Source of the DNA: Nocardia seriolae NBRC 15557
GTDB lineage: Bacteria; Actinomycetota; Actinomycetes; Mycobacteriales; Mycobacteriaceae
Assembly: GCF_007990715.1 (NCBI RefSeq)
Contig: NZ_BJWY01000067.1
Span: 1-39,958, forward strand
DNA length: 39,958 nucleotides
Direction of reading: 5' to 3'
The position numbers and the translations under genes were made by a program. The notes beneath the pieces are model-generated. The model had not been told where the DNA came from, did not search any database, and saw only the letters and a list, made by a program, of their open reading frames with translations. This document shows positions 6,563 through 15,191 of the stretch, piece after piece (within the stretch, counting starts at the first letter, position 1; every line of letters begins with the position of its first letter).

Positions 6563-7843
6563 GTGACCACCGAGACGCCTGCGCGGCCGCCTAGTTCGTC
6601 TGCCGAGAATCCGATGCCGGTGCGTACCATTACGGTGAAGGTGGCGCAGTGGATCGATCGGCTGGGGGCGGTCTGGGTGGAGGGGCAGATCACCCAGATG
6701 AATGTGCGGCCCGGCACTCGGACGGCGTTTCTCGTGTTGCGGGATACCGCGGCGGATATGTCGTTGTCGGTGACATGCGATCCGGAGTTGCTGCGTAGTT
6801 CGGCGGTGCCGTTGCAGGAGGGGAGCCGGGTTGTTGTTTACGGGAAGCTCTCGTTCTTCACCGGGCGTGGCACGGTGTCGTTGCGGGTCACCGAGATTCG
6901 GCCGGTGGGCATTGGCGAGTTGCTCGCGCGGATCGAGCGGTTGAAGGCGTTGCTGGCGGCTGAGGGGCTGTTCGATCCTCGGCTGAAGCGGGCGATTCCG
7001 TTTCTGCCCAATCGGATCGGGTTGATCACCGGGCGGGCCAGTGCTGCCGAGCATGATGTGGTGACCGTGGCGACTCAGCGGTGGCCTGCGGTGCGGTTCG
7101 AGATTCGGAATACGGCGGTGCAGGGGCCGACGGCGGTGCCGCAGATACTGGAGGCCATTGCCGCGCTCGACGCGAATCCCGAGGTCGATGTGATCGTGCT
7201 GGCGCGCGGTGGGGGCAGTGTAGAGGATCTGCTGCCGTTCTCGGATGAGACGTTGTGTCGCGCCATTGTTTCCGCGAAGACGCCGATCGTCAGCGCTATC
7301 GGGCACGAGCCGGATAATCCGATCTCGGATTATGTCGCCGACCTGCGCGCTGCTACACCGACCGATGCGGCCAAGCGCATCGTTCCCGATGCCGCCGCCG
7401 AAACCGCGCTGCTGCAAGAGCTTCGGTCGCGTGCCAATGCGGCGCTGCGCGGATGGGTGGATCGCGAAGCTCGGGCGCTGACGCAATTGCGTTCCCGCCC
7501 GGTGCTGGCCGACCCGCTGCGTCTGCTGGATCAGCGACACGACGAGGTCGAACGGTTGCGTGCGAGCGCGCAGCGGGCCATCGATCATCGGCTTACCGGC
7601 GAGTCCACGACCGCGCGTCACCTGCGTGAAAAGCTATCCGCGGTCGGCCCGTCCGCCACCCTGGCCCGCGGCTACGCCGTGGTGCAGAAGGTCGTCGGCA
7701 AGGATCGCGAGGTGGTTCGCGCCATCGAGGACTCGCCACCGGGCACTCAGCTTCGCATCCGGGTGGCCGACGGCGCGATCTCCGCGGCCGCGCTCGGCTC
7801 CCAATCCCTGGCTCCCCGCCCCACCCGAAAGGAATCCGAATGA
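6563..7843 (+). CDS. xseA: Exodeoxyribonuclease VII large subunit
   Basis: 426 residues. The N-terminal OB-fold (about 20-110: VWVEGQITQ, FLVLRD, VVVYGKLSFF) is followed by the catalytic region with IGLITGRASAAEHDV, VIVLARGGGSVEDLLPF and AIGHEPDNPISDYVADLRAATPTDAAK, then a helical C-terminal domain ending LARGYAVV. With XseB it forms exonuclease VII, which degrades single-stranded DNA from both ends into oligonucleotides. The length is slightly shorter than in E. coli. GTG 6563 is the most upstream start fitting the N-terminal extension. Its stop overlaps the xseB start (ATGA), so the two subunits are translationally coupled. Confidence 0.95.
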   Translation: MTTETPARPPSSSAENPMPVRTITVKVAQWIDRLGAVWVEGQITQMNVRPGTRTAFLVLRDTAADMSLSVTCDPELLRSSAVPLQEGSRVVVYGKLSFFTGRGTVSLRVTEIRPVGIGELLARIERLKALLAAEGLFDPRLKRAIPFLPNRIGLITGRASAAEHDVVTVATQRWPAVRFEIRNTAVQGPTAVPQILEAIAALDANPEVDVIVLARGGGSVEDLLPFSDETLCRAIVSAKTPIVSAIGHEPDNPISDYVADLRAATPTDAAKRIVPDAAAETALLQELRSRANAALRGWVDREARALTQLRSRPVLADPLRLLDQRHDEVERLRASAQRAIDHRLTGESTTARHLREKLSAVGPSATLARGYAVVQKVVGKDREVVRAIEDSPPGTQLRIRVADGAISAAALGSQSLAPRPTRKESE

Positions 7844-8064
7844 CCGAGGACGACCGCACCGAGATCGCCCCCTTCGGGTACGAGCGGGCGCGCGACGAAC
7901 TGGTGAATGTCGTCAAGATGCTCGAGCAGGGCGGCATGGATCTGGATGACTCCCTGGCGCTCTGGGAGCGCGGCGAAGCCCTCGCCAACCGTTGCGAACA
8001 GCATCTGGCGGGTGCCCGCAAGCGCGTCGAAGATGCGCTTGCGCACCGCAACCCGGAGGAGTGA
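7840..8064 (+). CDS. xseB: Exodeoxyribonuclease VII small subunit
   Basis: 74 residues, the normal size of XseB. The family pattern is clear: FGYERARDELVNVVKMLEQG, then MDLDDSLALWERGEALA and a final helix beginning CEQHL. It binds XseA in several copies and is needed for an active exonuclease. The ATG overlaps the xseA TGA by 4 bp. Confidence 0.95.
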   Translation: MTEDDRTEIAPFGYERARDELVNVVKMLEQGGMDLDDSLALWERGEALANRCEQHLAGARKRVEDALAHRNPEE

Positions 8065-8098
8065 GAAGAGAACCCGGAGCAATGGCCGGGAACCCGGC

Positions 8099-8128
8099 CC
8101 GCTCCCGGAATCAGCTGCGCGGGAGCGG
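8099..8128. terminator. Inverted repeat between convergent xseB and DUF4245 genes
   Basis: CCGCTCCCG (8099-8107) pairs perfectly with CGGGAGCGG (8120-8128) around a 12-nt loop. It overlaps the 3' end of the DUF4245 gene and lies 35 bp after xseB. It could end xseAB transcripts but lacks a T-run. Confidence 0.35.
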
Positions 8129-8707
8129 CTGGGCCTGACCCATCGCGGTGGAGAGGGTATCGAACGCGGCCCCGTTGCCCGCGCCCTTGATCAGGATCCG
8201 GACGTCGCCGAAGTCGCTGATCCAGGTGGGCTCGGTGCCCGGCTCGGCGTAGATGCTCCACATGTGGCCGCCGTGCTGCTGGGTGCCGCTGACGGTCCGG
8301 TTGGGTGCGTACTTCTTGGCAAGCACGTCGACGGTCGCGTTCGACTGCGTCAACTGCATGTAGGTGCCCTCGGGGGTGATGAAACCGACCGTGCTGGTGT
8401 CACCGCCGCCCGTGCCGGTGATGGTGTCGTGGCTGCCCGAGTTCGGGGTCCACTTGTTCGGGTCGGTGTCCGGCAGCGCGGGCAGGCGGATCGGGAAGGA
8501 CAGCAGGCGCGCGTCGTCGGTGAGCGCGGCCTTCACGTTGAAATCCGGAATCTTGCCCTGCTTGGGGCCGCCGGTCGAGAACGAACACTGACTCGCGATG
8601 CCCGCGATGACCAGGCAGATCAGCACCAGCGGAGCAAGAGACCAGATCAGGTCCTTGTAGTCGTTCTGACTGCGCGGCTTTTGGTACGACACGTCCCCAG
8701 TATCCAT
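8111..8707 (-). CDS. DUF4245 family membrane-anchored protein (Rv1100-like)
   Basis: 198 residues with a short cytoplasmic N-terminus (MDTGDVSYQKPRSQNDYKDL), one transmembrane helix (WSLAPLVLICLVIAGIAS) and an extracytoplasmic domain. That domain contains LPALPDTDPNKWTPNSGS, GFITPEGTYMQLTQS and the HMWSIYAEPGTEPTW block, all typical of DUF4245. The function is unknown; in mycobacteria the homologue is next to glpX, as here, where the two are divergent with 113 bp between starts. The start codon fits the conserved N-terminus, though no strong ribosome binding site is visible. Confidence 0.88.
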   Translation of the reverse strand: MDTGDVSYQKPRSQNDYKDLIWSLAPLVLICLVIAGIASQCSFSTGGPKQGKIPDFNVKAALTDDARLLSFPIRLPALPDTDPNKWTPNSGSHDTITGTGGGDTSTVGFITPEGTYMQLTQSNATVDVLAKKYAPNRTVSGTQQHGGHMWSIYAEPGTEPTWISDFGDVRILIKGAGNGAAFDTLSTAMGQAQPLPRS

Positions 8708-8820
8708 GGGGCACAGGTGCGACCGAGCTCACGGTCTCGGGAAACGTAAGTACGTGCCGGGAGCGGCAAACCGCAATGCGACAATTCACGCAGCTGTATA
8801 CAACCAAGGAGGCTCCCGTC

Positions 8821-9852
8821 ATGACCGCATCCAGCCGCCGAGAGGCGCCGGACCGCAACCTAGCTCTCGAGTTGGTTCGGGTCACCGAGGCCGGGGCCAT
8901 GGCCGCGGGCCGGTGGGTCGGCCGGGGCGACAAGGAGGGCGGCGACGGCGCGGCCGTCGATGCCATGCGGCAGTTGGTGGCCACCGTTTCGATGCGCGGC
9001 ATCGTGGTGATCGGTGAGGGCGAGAAGGACGAAGCGCCCATGCTCTACAACGGCGAGCTGGTCGGCGACGGCACCGGCGCCGAACTCGATTTCGCGGTCG
9101 ACCCGATCGACGGCACCACCCTGATGTCGAAGGGCTCCCCGGGCGCGATCTCCGTGCTCGCGGTCGCCGAGCGCGGCGCCATGTTCGACCCGTCGGCCGT
9201 GTTCTATATGGAGAAGATCGCCGTCGGCCCCGACGCCGCCGACGTCATCGACCTATCGGCCCCGATCGCGGAGAACCTACGTCGCGTCGCCAAGGCCAAG
9301 AACTCCTCGGTCTCCGACCTCACGGTCTGCATCCTGGACCGCCCCCGCCACGCCGACCACATGAAGGCCGTACGCGACGCGGGCGCCCGCATCCGCCTCA
9401 TCTCCGACGGTGACGTCGCGGGAGCCATCGCCTGTGCCCGTCCGGAATCCGGCGTCGACATGCTGATCGGCATCGGCGGCACCCCCGAGGGCATCATCGC
9501 CGCGGCCGCCATGCGCTGCCTGGGCGGCGCGCTGCAGGGCAAGCTGGCCCCCAAGGACGAGGCCGAGCGGCAGAAGGCCATCGACGCCGGCCACGACCTG
9601 GACCGCATCCTGTCCACCAATGACCTGGTCTCCGGTGAGGACGTCTTCTTCAGCGCCACCGGCGTCACCGACGGCGACCTGCTCAAGGGCGTCCGCTACT
9701 ACGGCGGCGGCGCGTACACCCAGTCCATCGTCATGCGCGCCAAGTCCGGCACCGTGCGCATGATCGATGCCTATCACCGCCTCACCAAGCTCAAGGAGTA
9801 CGCCTCGGTGGACTTCATCGGCGACGAGCACGCCACCCCGCCGCTGCCCTGA
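8821..9852 (+). CDS. glpX: Class II fructose-1,6-bisphosphatase
   Basis: 343 residues. Family signatures are GEGEKDEAPML, the metal-binding VDPIDGTTLMSKG, GAISVLA, the central GIGGTPEGIIAAAAMRC and the C-terminal YTQSIVMRAKSGTVR. The enzyme hydrolyses fructose-1,6-bisphosphate to fructose-6-phosphate, the committed step of gluconeogenesis, and is the main FBPase of mycobacteria. ATG 8821 is chosen because AAGGAGG lies 8 nt upstream; the frame extends further but without support. A strong terminator separates it from fumC. Confidence 0.96.
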   Translation: MTASSRREAPDRNLALELVRVTEAGAMAAGRWVGRGDKEGGDGAAVDAMRQLVATVSMRGIVVIGEGEKDEAPMLYNGELVGDGTGAELDFAVDPIDGTTLMSKGSPGAISVLAVAERGAMFDPSAVFYMEKIAVGPDAADVIDLSAPIAENLRRVAKAKNSSVSDLTVCILDRPRHADHMKAVRDAGARIRLISDGDVAGAIACARPESGVDMLIGIGGTPEGIIAAAAMRCLGGALQGKLAPKDEAERQKAIDAGHDLDRILSTNDLVSGEDVFFSATGVTDGDLLKGVRYYGGGAYTQSIVMRAKSGTVRMIDAYHRLTKLKEYASVDFIGDEHATPPLP

Positions 9853-9867
9853 TCGGCGAAAACCCTT

Positions 9868-9903
9868 GTGTGGCCGGACAGTCGAGCGACTGTCCGGCCA
9901 CAC
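9868..9903 (+). terminator. Intrinsic terminator after glpX
   Basis: GTGTGGCCGGACAGTC (9868-9883) pairs perfectly with GACTGTCCGGCCACAC (9888-9903) around a 4-nt loop: a 16-bp stem. No long T-run follows. Confidence 0.8.
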
Positions 9904-9971
9904 TCGTATTCCCGGCTCGCGGTGTGCTGATTCCCTCAGGCGTGGCACCCCCACGGCCTCCGGGACGGGCA

Positions 9972-9977
9972 TAGGGT
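9972..9977 (+). promoter_or_regulatory. -10 element (TAGGGT) of a leaderless promoter for fumC
   Basis: TAGGGT with 7 nt between it and ATG 9985, and no ribosome binding site. Confidence 0.5.
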
Positions 9978-9984
9978 CGAAATC

Positions 9985-11388
<1,404 letters not shown>

Positions 11389-11511
11389 AATCGCCGAGCC
11401 CCGGTCAGCGACTTGTTTTCCTTTTCTGTAACCGACTGTGAAACGGATCACTCGGATCGATCGATTATTCGAGTGTCCGCGTCCGCGGATGATCCAGGAA
11501 AGGAAAAGACA

Positions 11512-11598
11512 ATGTTGTTCGGACTTGCTGCTCTCCTCGTCGCCCTTGGTGCCGCAGGACTCATCGCAACACTGGCCACTCTTGGCATCATCATTTGA
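11512..11598 (+). CDS. 28-residue hydrophobic membrane peptide
   Basis: ATG 11512 is preceded by AGGAAAGGAAAAGAC, a good purine-rich ribosome binding site. It encodes 28 residues that are almost all Ala, Leu, Ile, Gly and Val, with no charged residue after the start: a single transmembrane segment. It ends in III just before a perfect hairpin terminator, so it is framed by a ribosome binding site and a terminator. I do not recognise a family. It could be a small membrane regulator or a type I toxin-like peptide, but no antisense RNA or antitoxin is evident. It may be cotranscribed with fumC or have its own promoter in 11389-11500. Confidence 0.55.
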   Translation: MLFGLAALLVALGAAGLIATLATLGIII

Positions 11599-11610
11599 AT
11601 ATGGCGGTCG

Positions 11611-11642
11611 GTGGATGTGGCGGCGGAAGCCGCCACATCCAC
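11611..11642 (+). terminator. Hairpin terminator after the 28-residue peptide gene
   Basis: A perfect 14-bp stem: GTGGATGTGGCGGC (11611-11624), a GGAA tetraloop, and GCCGCCACATCCAC (11629-11642). There is no T-run. It may also serve the convergent monooxygenase remnant. Confidence 0.7.
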
Positions 11643-11670
11643 GTCAGCGCCCGCCCGCCTGCTCGGCGGT

Positions 11671-12555
11671 TCAGTTCGCCGCCGGTTCCGGGTAGTGCTT
11701 CAGATCGATATCGTTCTTCGTGTTCTCGGCGTACTTCGCCATCATCTTGAAGCCGCGTGAACGCACGAACCTGCGGAACCGCAGGCCACGTGCCGTGCGG
11801 GGCGCCAGGAACCGGCCCGGGGCGGCCTCGTCGGTCTTGCGCAGCAGGCGCTTCATGATTTCCTCGTAGCTCGCGTATGCAACGGTGTAATCACCGTCGG
11901 CCGCGGCCAATTCGCCCGCCAGCACATAGGCCCCGACTATCGCCGAGCCCGTGCCGAACCCGTTCAGCGCGTGGCCCCAGGCGGAATCGCCCAGCAGCGC
12001 CACCCGCCCGCTCGTGAAGTTCTTCATCCTCACCTTGGCGATGGCGTCCAGGTAGAAGTCGTCCAGGTAGGGGAGTTCGGCCAGCATGCGCGGCACCTCC
12101 CAGCCCATTCCGGCGAACCGCTCGGCAATGATCGCGCGCTGCTGGTCGAAATCGTCGCGCGAGTAGTCGAGCGCGGGTGAGGCGAACAGATACATCTGCG
12201 CCGCCTTGTTTCCGCCCGTCATCGCGAAGCGTCCGGGGGCGTTGCAGCCGAGGGATCGCGCCCGCTGCCGGTTTCCCTCCGGCATGTCCTGCCAGGCCGA
12301 GGCGCCCGCGATGGCGTAGTAGTAGCTGTCGTGGGTGACGAAGTCCGCCTCCGGCCCGAAGGCCAGCTTGCGCACCCGTGAGTGGATGCCGTCGCAGCCG
12401 ACGACCAGATCGAAGACCCGCGCGGGGGCGTTCCGGAATTCCACGTGCACCCCCTCGCCGGTGTCCCGCAGCGCCGTGACGGTGTCGCCGAAGAGGTATT
12501 CGCACTGTCCGGCGGTTCGGCCGTAGAGGATCTCGGCCAGGTCGCCGCGATCGCG
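11671..12555 (-). pseudogene. FAD-dependent monooxygenase (PHBH type) without its N-terminal FAD motif
   Basis: The readable protein (about 295 residues) starts in the middle of the family: RGDLAEIL, then the second FAD motif DLVVGCDGIHSRVRKLAFGP, and the third motif GRVALLGDSAWGHALNGFGTG. It ends with the usual helical tail. Intact members are about 390-410 residues and begin with a GxGxxG dinucleotide-binding fold; that first ~100 residues is absent. Upstream of about 12555 the frame encodes basic, unrelated sequence to a TAG near 12612, and no ATG or GTG precedes the homology. GTG 12450 starts too far in. It is probably a remnant left by a deletion that brought the neighbouring epoxide-hydrolase-like gene next to it. 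Confidence 0.7.
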
Positions 12556-12604
12556 ACGCGGCGGTAGTTGCCGCGAATGTCTGTGCCGCGACCGCGATCC
12601 CGCC

Positions 12605-12610
12605 TACGCT
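12605..12610 (+). promoter_or_regulatory. -10 element (TACGCT) of a leaderless promoter
   Basis: TACGCT with 6 nt between it and ATG 12617, and no ribosome binding site. Confidence 0.5.
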
Positions 12611-12616
12611 CGGCTC

Positions 12617-13039
12617 ATGTCCGAGCTACCCGAGTTGAAGCAGGATCCGGTCACCACGGTGCGCGAGTTCTTCGCCGCCATGGAGATGAAGATCGTGGAC
12701 GAGGCACTGGAACTGGTCGATCCGGGCATCGTCTGGAAGAACACCTCGCTCCCCGATATCCGCGGCATCGATCGCGTGCGCTGGGTCCTCACCCAGCTCA
12801 ACGGCCCGCGCTTCGGCTTCCGCGCCGACATGCACCACATCGCGGTGGGCGAGGACGGCGCGGTGCTCACCGAGCGCACCGACTACCTGCGCATGGGTCC
12901 GATCGAGATCTCGTTCTGGGTCTGCGGCACCTTCGAGTTCACCGACGGCCGAATCTCGCTGTGGCACGACCACTTCAGCTGGGAGAACTTCCTGCGCGGC
13001 ACGGTGGTCGGCCTGTTCCGCGCGGTGCTCCCGCGCTGA
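12617..13039 (+). CDS. Limonene-1,2-epoxide-hydrolase-like protein
   Basis: 140 residues, an NTF2-like cone fold. The catalytic set of limonene epoxide hydrolase (Asp-Arg-Asp with Tyr/Asn positioning water) maps to R87 and D89 (TERTDYL), D118 (LWHDHF, with W116 before it) and N42; the Tyr that pairs with that Asn is W40 here. Family members hydrolyse small epoxides in one step. The conserved Asp-Arg-Asp supports an active hydrolase, but the Trp for Tyr change leaves substrate and activity open. It is divergent from the broken monooxygenase, whose intact version could have made an epoxide substrate (inference). Confidence 0.82.
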   Translation: MSELPELKQDPVTTVREFFAAMEMKIVDEALELVDPGIVWKNTSLPDIRGIDRVRWVLTQLNGPRFGFRADMHHIAVGEDGAVLTERTDYLRMGPIEISFWVCGTFEFTDGRISLWHDHFSWENFLRGTVVGLFRAVLPR

Positions 13040-13058
13040 ACACCCGCGCGTGAGTCGG

Positions 13059-13094
13059 AGGGGTTCGCGCGGTTGCCCATCCGCGCGAACCCCT
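13059..13094 (+). terminator. Hairpin terminator for the epoxide-hydrolase-like gene
   Basis: A perfect 14-bp stem: AGGGGTTCGCGCGG (13059-13072) with CCGCGCGAACCCCT (13081-13094) around an 8-nt loop, 20 bp after the stop codon. Confidence 0.75.
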
Positions 13095-13104
13095 GAAACG
13101 AGAT

Positions 13105-13144
13105 ACGCCGGTCGGCCGGGTGTGTTCACCCGGTCGACCGGCGT
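13105..13144 (-). terminator. Hairpin terminator for the lipid-droplet protein gene
   Basis: ACGCCGGTCG (13105-13114) with CGACCGGCGT (13135-13144) and inner CCGGGTG (13116-13122) with CACCCGG (13127-13133), one mismatch and a TGTT loop. It faces the end of the leftward gene and lies back to back with the previous terminator. Confidence 0.75.
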
Positions 13145-13162
13145 TGGTCGTGAAAGGTCTTG

Positions 13163-13861
13163 TTATTTGGCCTGAACGGTCGCGATTCGGTTCGTCAGCA
13201 TGGTGACGAAGGGGGCGCGAGCGAGAGTCTCCTGCTCGTAAGACAGGAGGGCGGCCAGGTCGTCCACCGAGAGCTGGCGCAGGCGGGCCCGCAGCTGGGC
13301 GATGGACAGGTTGGCGTAGTCGAAGCGGGCGGCCACCTCGGGCTCGGCGACGGCGCTGCCGTTGTGGCCGTTGGTCGACACCTTGGAAGCCGTTGCGGGG
13401 GCCGGGGTCTCGGCGGATGCGACGGGCTCGGCGGTCTCCGGTTCGGCTGCCTCCTGCGCGGCCGACTCGGCGATGACCGGTTCGGCCGCAACGGGTTCCG
13501 CGACCGGATCGACGGCTACAACCGGTTCGGCGGCGGGCGGTTCCGGCTCCGTAAAGAGGTCGAAACGGCTCTGCCGTACCGATTCGGGGGCGAAGCTCGG
13601 CGTTTGCTCGTCGGCCTCGTCCTCATCGAAGGTGGCCCACGCCGGCTGCTCTTCCGGCTGGTTGATCAAACGGTCGAAAACCTCGTCGCCCTTGAGGGCG
13701 AGGCTGGTCACGAACTGCTGGAGGTGCATGGTGGTCTGCAGCATCTGGCTGATCGCGGTGATCGGGAAATTGATTGCGGTCGTCGGTAGCCGACGAGTTT
13801 CCTCGAGAGCATAGACGGCAGCCCCGGCGGCGACCCGGGCCAGGAACGGAGGTCGGACCAT
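13163..13861 (-). CDS. Lipid-droplet-associated-type protein
   Basis: 232 residues from ATG 13861. The conserved N-terminus VRPPFLARVAAGAAVYALEE, then RLPTTAINFPITAISQMLQT and MHLQQFVTSLALKGDEVFD, matches the actinobacterial lipid-droplet-associated family (the Rv1109c position in mycobacteria). It has an amphipathic helical region, a long Ala/Glu/Pro-rich disordered linker (about residues 90-180) and a C-terminal helical domain (YANLSIAQLRARLRQLSVDD). Such proteins coat or localise to triacylglycerol inclusions. The frame extends 16 codons upstream to 13909, but homology begins at MVRPPF. It is divergent from ispH, as in mycobacteria. Confidence 0.8.
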   Translation of the reverse strand: MVRPPFLARVAAGAAVYALEETRRLPTTAINFPITAISQMLQTTMHLQQFVTSLALKGDEVFDRLINQPEEQPAWATFDEDEADEQTPSFAPESVRQSRFDLFTEPEPPAAEPVVAVDPVAEPVAAEPVIAESAAQEAAEPETAEPVASAETPAPATASKVSTNGHNGSAVAEPEVAARFDYANLSIAQLRARLRQLSVDDLAALLSYEQETLARAPFVTMLTNRIATVQAK

Positions 13862-13981
13862 GCCCCTAGCCTGCCCGAAAGACCGTGTGATGCAAAGGTG
13901 AGAAGGCATGAAAAGTGATTGTGACCCAATGGGCGCCGTCGGCGTAGCCGTCCTTCAGCCAAGCGCACGGCCGGAGCGAAT

Positions 13982-14005
13982 GCGGAGGTTACGCCTAACC
14001 TCCGC
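13982..14005. promoter_or_regulatory. Perfect 10-bp inverted repeat upstream of ispH
   Basis: GCGGAGGTTA (13982-13991), spacer CGCC, TAACCTCCGC (13996-14005). It ends 25 bp before the ispH -10 element, about where the -35 region should be, so a protein bound there would control ispH. It could be an operator for a dimeric regulator; as RNA it would form a hairpin only if transcription started further upstream. Confidence 0.5.
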
Positions 14006-14030
14006 GCGAATGCGCGCCGGGGCGCACACG

Positions 14031-14036
14031 TATTCT
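14031..14036 (+). promoter_or_regulatory. -10 element (TATTCT) of a leaderless promoter for ispH
   Basis: TATTCT with 7 nt between it and ATG 14044, and no ribosome binding site. Confidence 0.55.
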
Positions 14037-14043
14037 GTGAGGC

Positions 14044-15045
14044 ATGTCCTCGGCAATCCCTTTGAACGTCGGAATCGTCCGGTCGGCGGCGGGTGATGCC
14101 GACGCTCCCAAGCGAGTACTCCTCGCGGAACCGCGCGGCTACTGCGCCGGTGTGGACCGGGCGGTCGAAACGGTGGAGAAGGCGCTCGAAAAGCACGGCG
14201 CCCCCATCTATGTCCGCAAGGAAATCGTGCACAACCGGCACGTGGTGGAAACGCTGCGCGAGCGCGGTGTGATTTTCGTCGACGAGACCGACGAGGTGCC
14301 CGAGGGCGCGCTCGTGGTGTTCTCCGCGCACGGCGTCTCCCCGGCCGTGCACGAATCCGCCGCCGAGCGCAACCTGCACACCATCGACGCCACCTGCCCG
14401 CTGGTCACCAAGGTGCACCAGGAGGCCAAGCGCTTCGCGCGCGACGACTTCGACATTCTGCTCATCGGTCACGAGGGCCACGAAGAGGTCGAGGGCACCG
14501 CGGGTGAGGCTCCCGAGCACGTACAGCTGGTGGACGGCCCGGACGCGGTCGATCAGGTCACCGTGCGCGACGAGAACAAGGTGATCTGGCTCTCCCAGAC
14601 CACGCTGTCGGTGGACGAGACCATGGAGACGGTCAATCGGCTGCGCCAGCGCTTCCCCAAGCTGCAGGATCCGCCCAGCGACGACATCTGCTACGCCACC
14701 TCCAACCGGCAGACCGCGGTGAAGGCCATGGCGCCCGAATGCGATCTGGTGATCGTGGTCGGCTCGCGCAATTCGTCGAACTCGGTGCGGCTGGTCGAGG
14801 TCGCGCTGACCGCCGGGGCCGGGGCCGCGCACCTGGTCGATTTCGCGCGCGAGGTCGATACCGCGTGGCTGGAAGGGGTGCGCACGGTCGGTGTCACCTC
14901 GGGCGCTTCGGTTCCGGAGATTCTCGTGGAGGGTGTGTTGGAACTGTTGGCCGAGCACGGTTTCGGTGCGGTGGTGCCGGTGACCACCGCCAATGAGACG
15001 CTGGTTTTCTCGCTGCCGCGCGAACTTCGCGCCGCGCGGGCCTGA
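14044..15045 (+). CDS. ispH: 4-hydroxy-3-methylbut-2-enyl diphosphate reductase
   Basis: 333 residues. The three cluster-binding cysteines are in place: C34 (EPRGYCAGVDRAV), C118 (IDATCPLVTKVH) and C216 (DICYATSNRQ), together with VHNRHVVE, FSAHGVSP, GHEGHEE and GSRNSSNS. The enzyme uses a [4Fe-4S] cluster for the last step of the non-mevalonate pathway, making IPP and DMAPP. The N-terminal ~20 residues are a non-conserved extension common in actinobacteria. The TATTCT element 7 nt before the ATG supports this start. It sits between the lipid-droplet gene and DUF6542, as in mycobacteria (lytB2). Confidence 0.96.
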   Translation: MSSAIPLNVGIVRSAAGDADAPKRVLLAEPRGYCAGVDRAVETVEKALEKHGAPIYVRKEIVHNRHVVETLRERGVIFVDETDEVPEGALVVFSAHGVSPAVHESAAERNLHTIDATCPLVTKVHQEAKRFARDDFDILLIGHEGHEEVEGTAGEAPEHVQLVDGPDAVDQVTVRDENKVIWLSQTTLSVDETMETVNRLRQRFPKLQDPPSDDICYATSNRQTAVKAMAPECDLVIVVGSRNSSNSVRLVEVALTAGAGAAHLVDFAREVDTAWLEGVRTVGVTSGASVPEILVEGVLELLAEHGFGAVVPVTTANETLVFSLPRELRAARA

Positions 15046-15060
15046 TCCATTCCGAAACGT

Positions 15061-15097
15061 ATTCGCGCCCGCCACATTCGTTGTGGAGGGCGCGAAT
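15061..15097 (+). terminator. Hairpin terminator after ispH
   Basis: ATTCGCGCCC (15061-15070) with GGGCGCGAAT (15088-15097), and inner CCACA/TGTGG (15072-15076, 15082-15086), with one mismatch between the two stems. It may act in both directions, as the next gene converges on it. Confidence 0.7.
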
Positions 15098-15191
15098 TGC
15101 TATCCGGGGGATCCTATTCGGTGCCGGATTTCGTATTTGCCGGAAATCTACGGCGCGTGTCGCTCGCGTGTCGCCGAACCGGATTTCCGGT

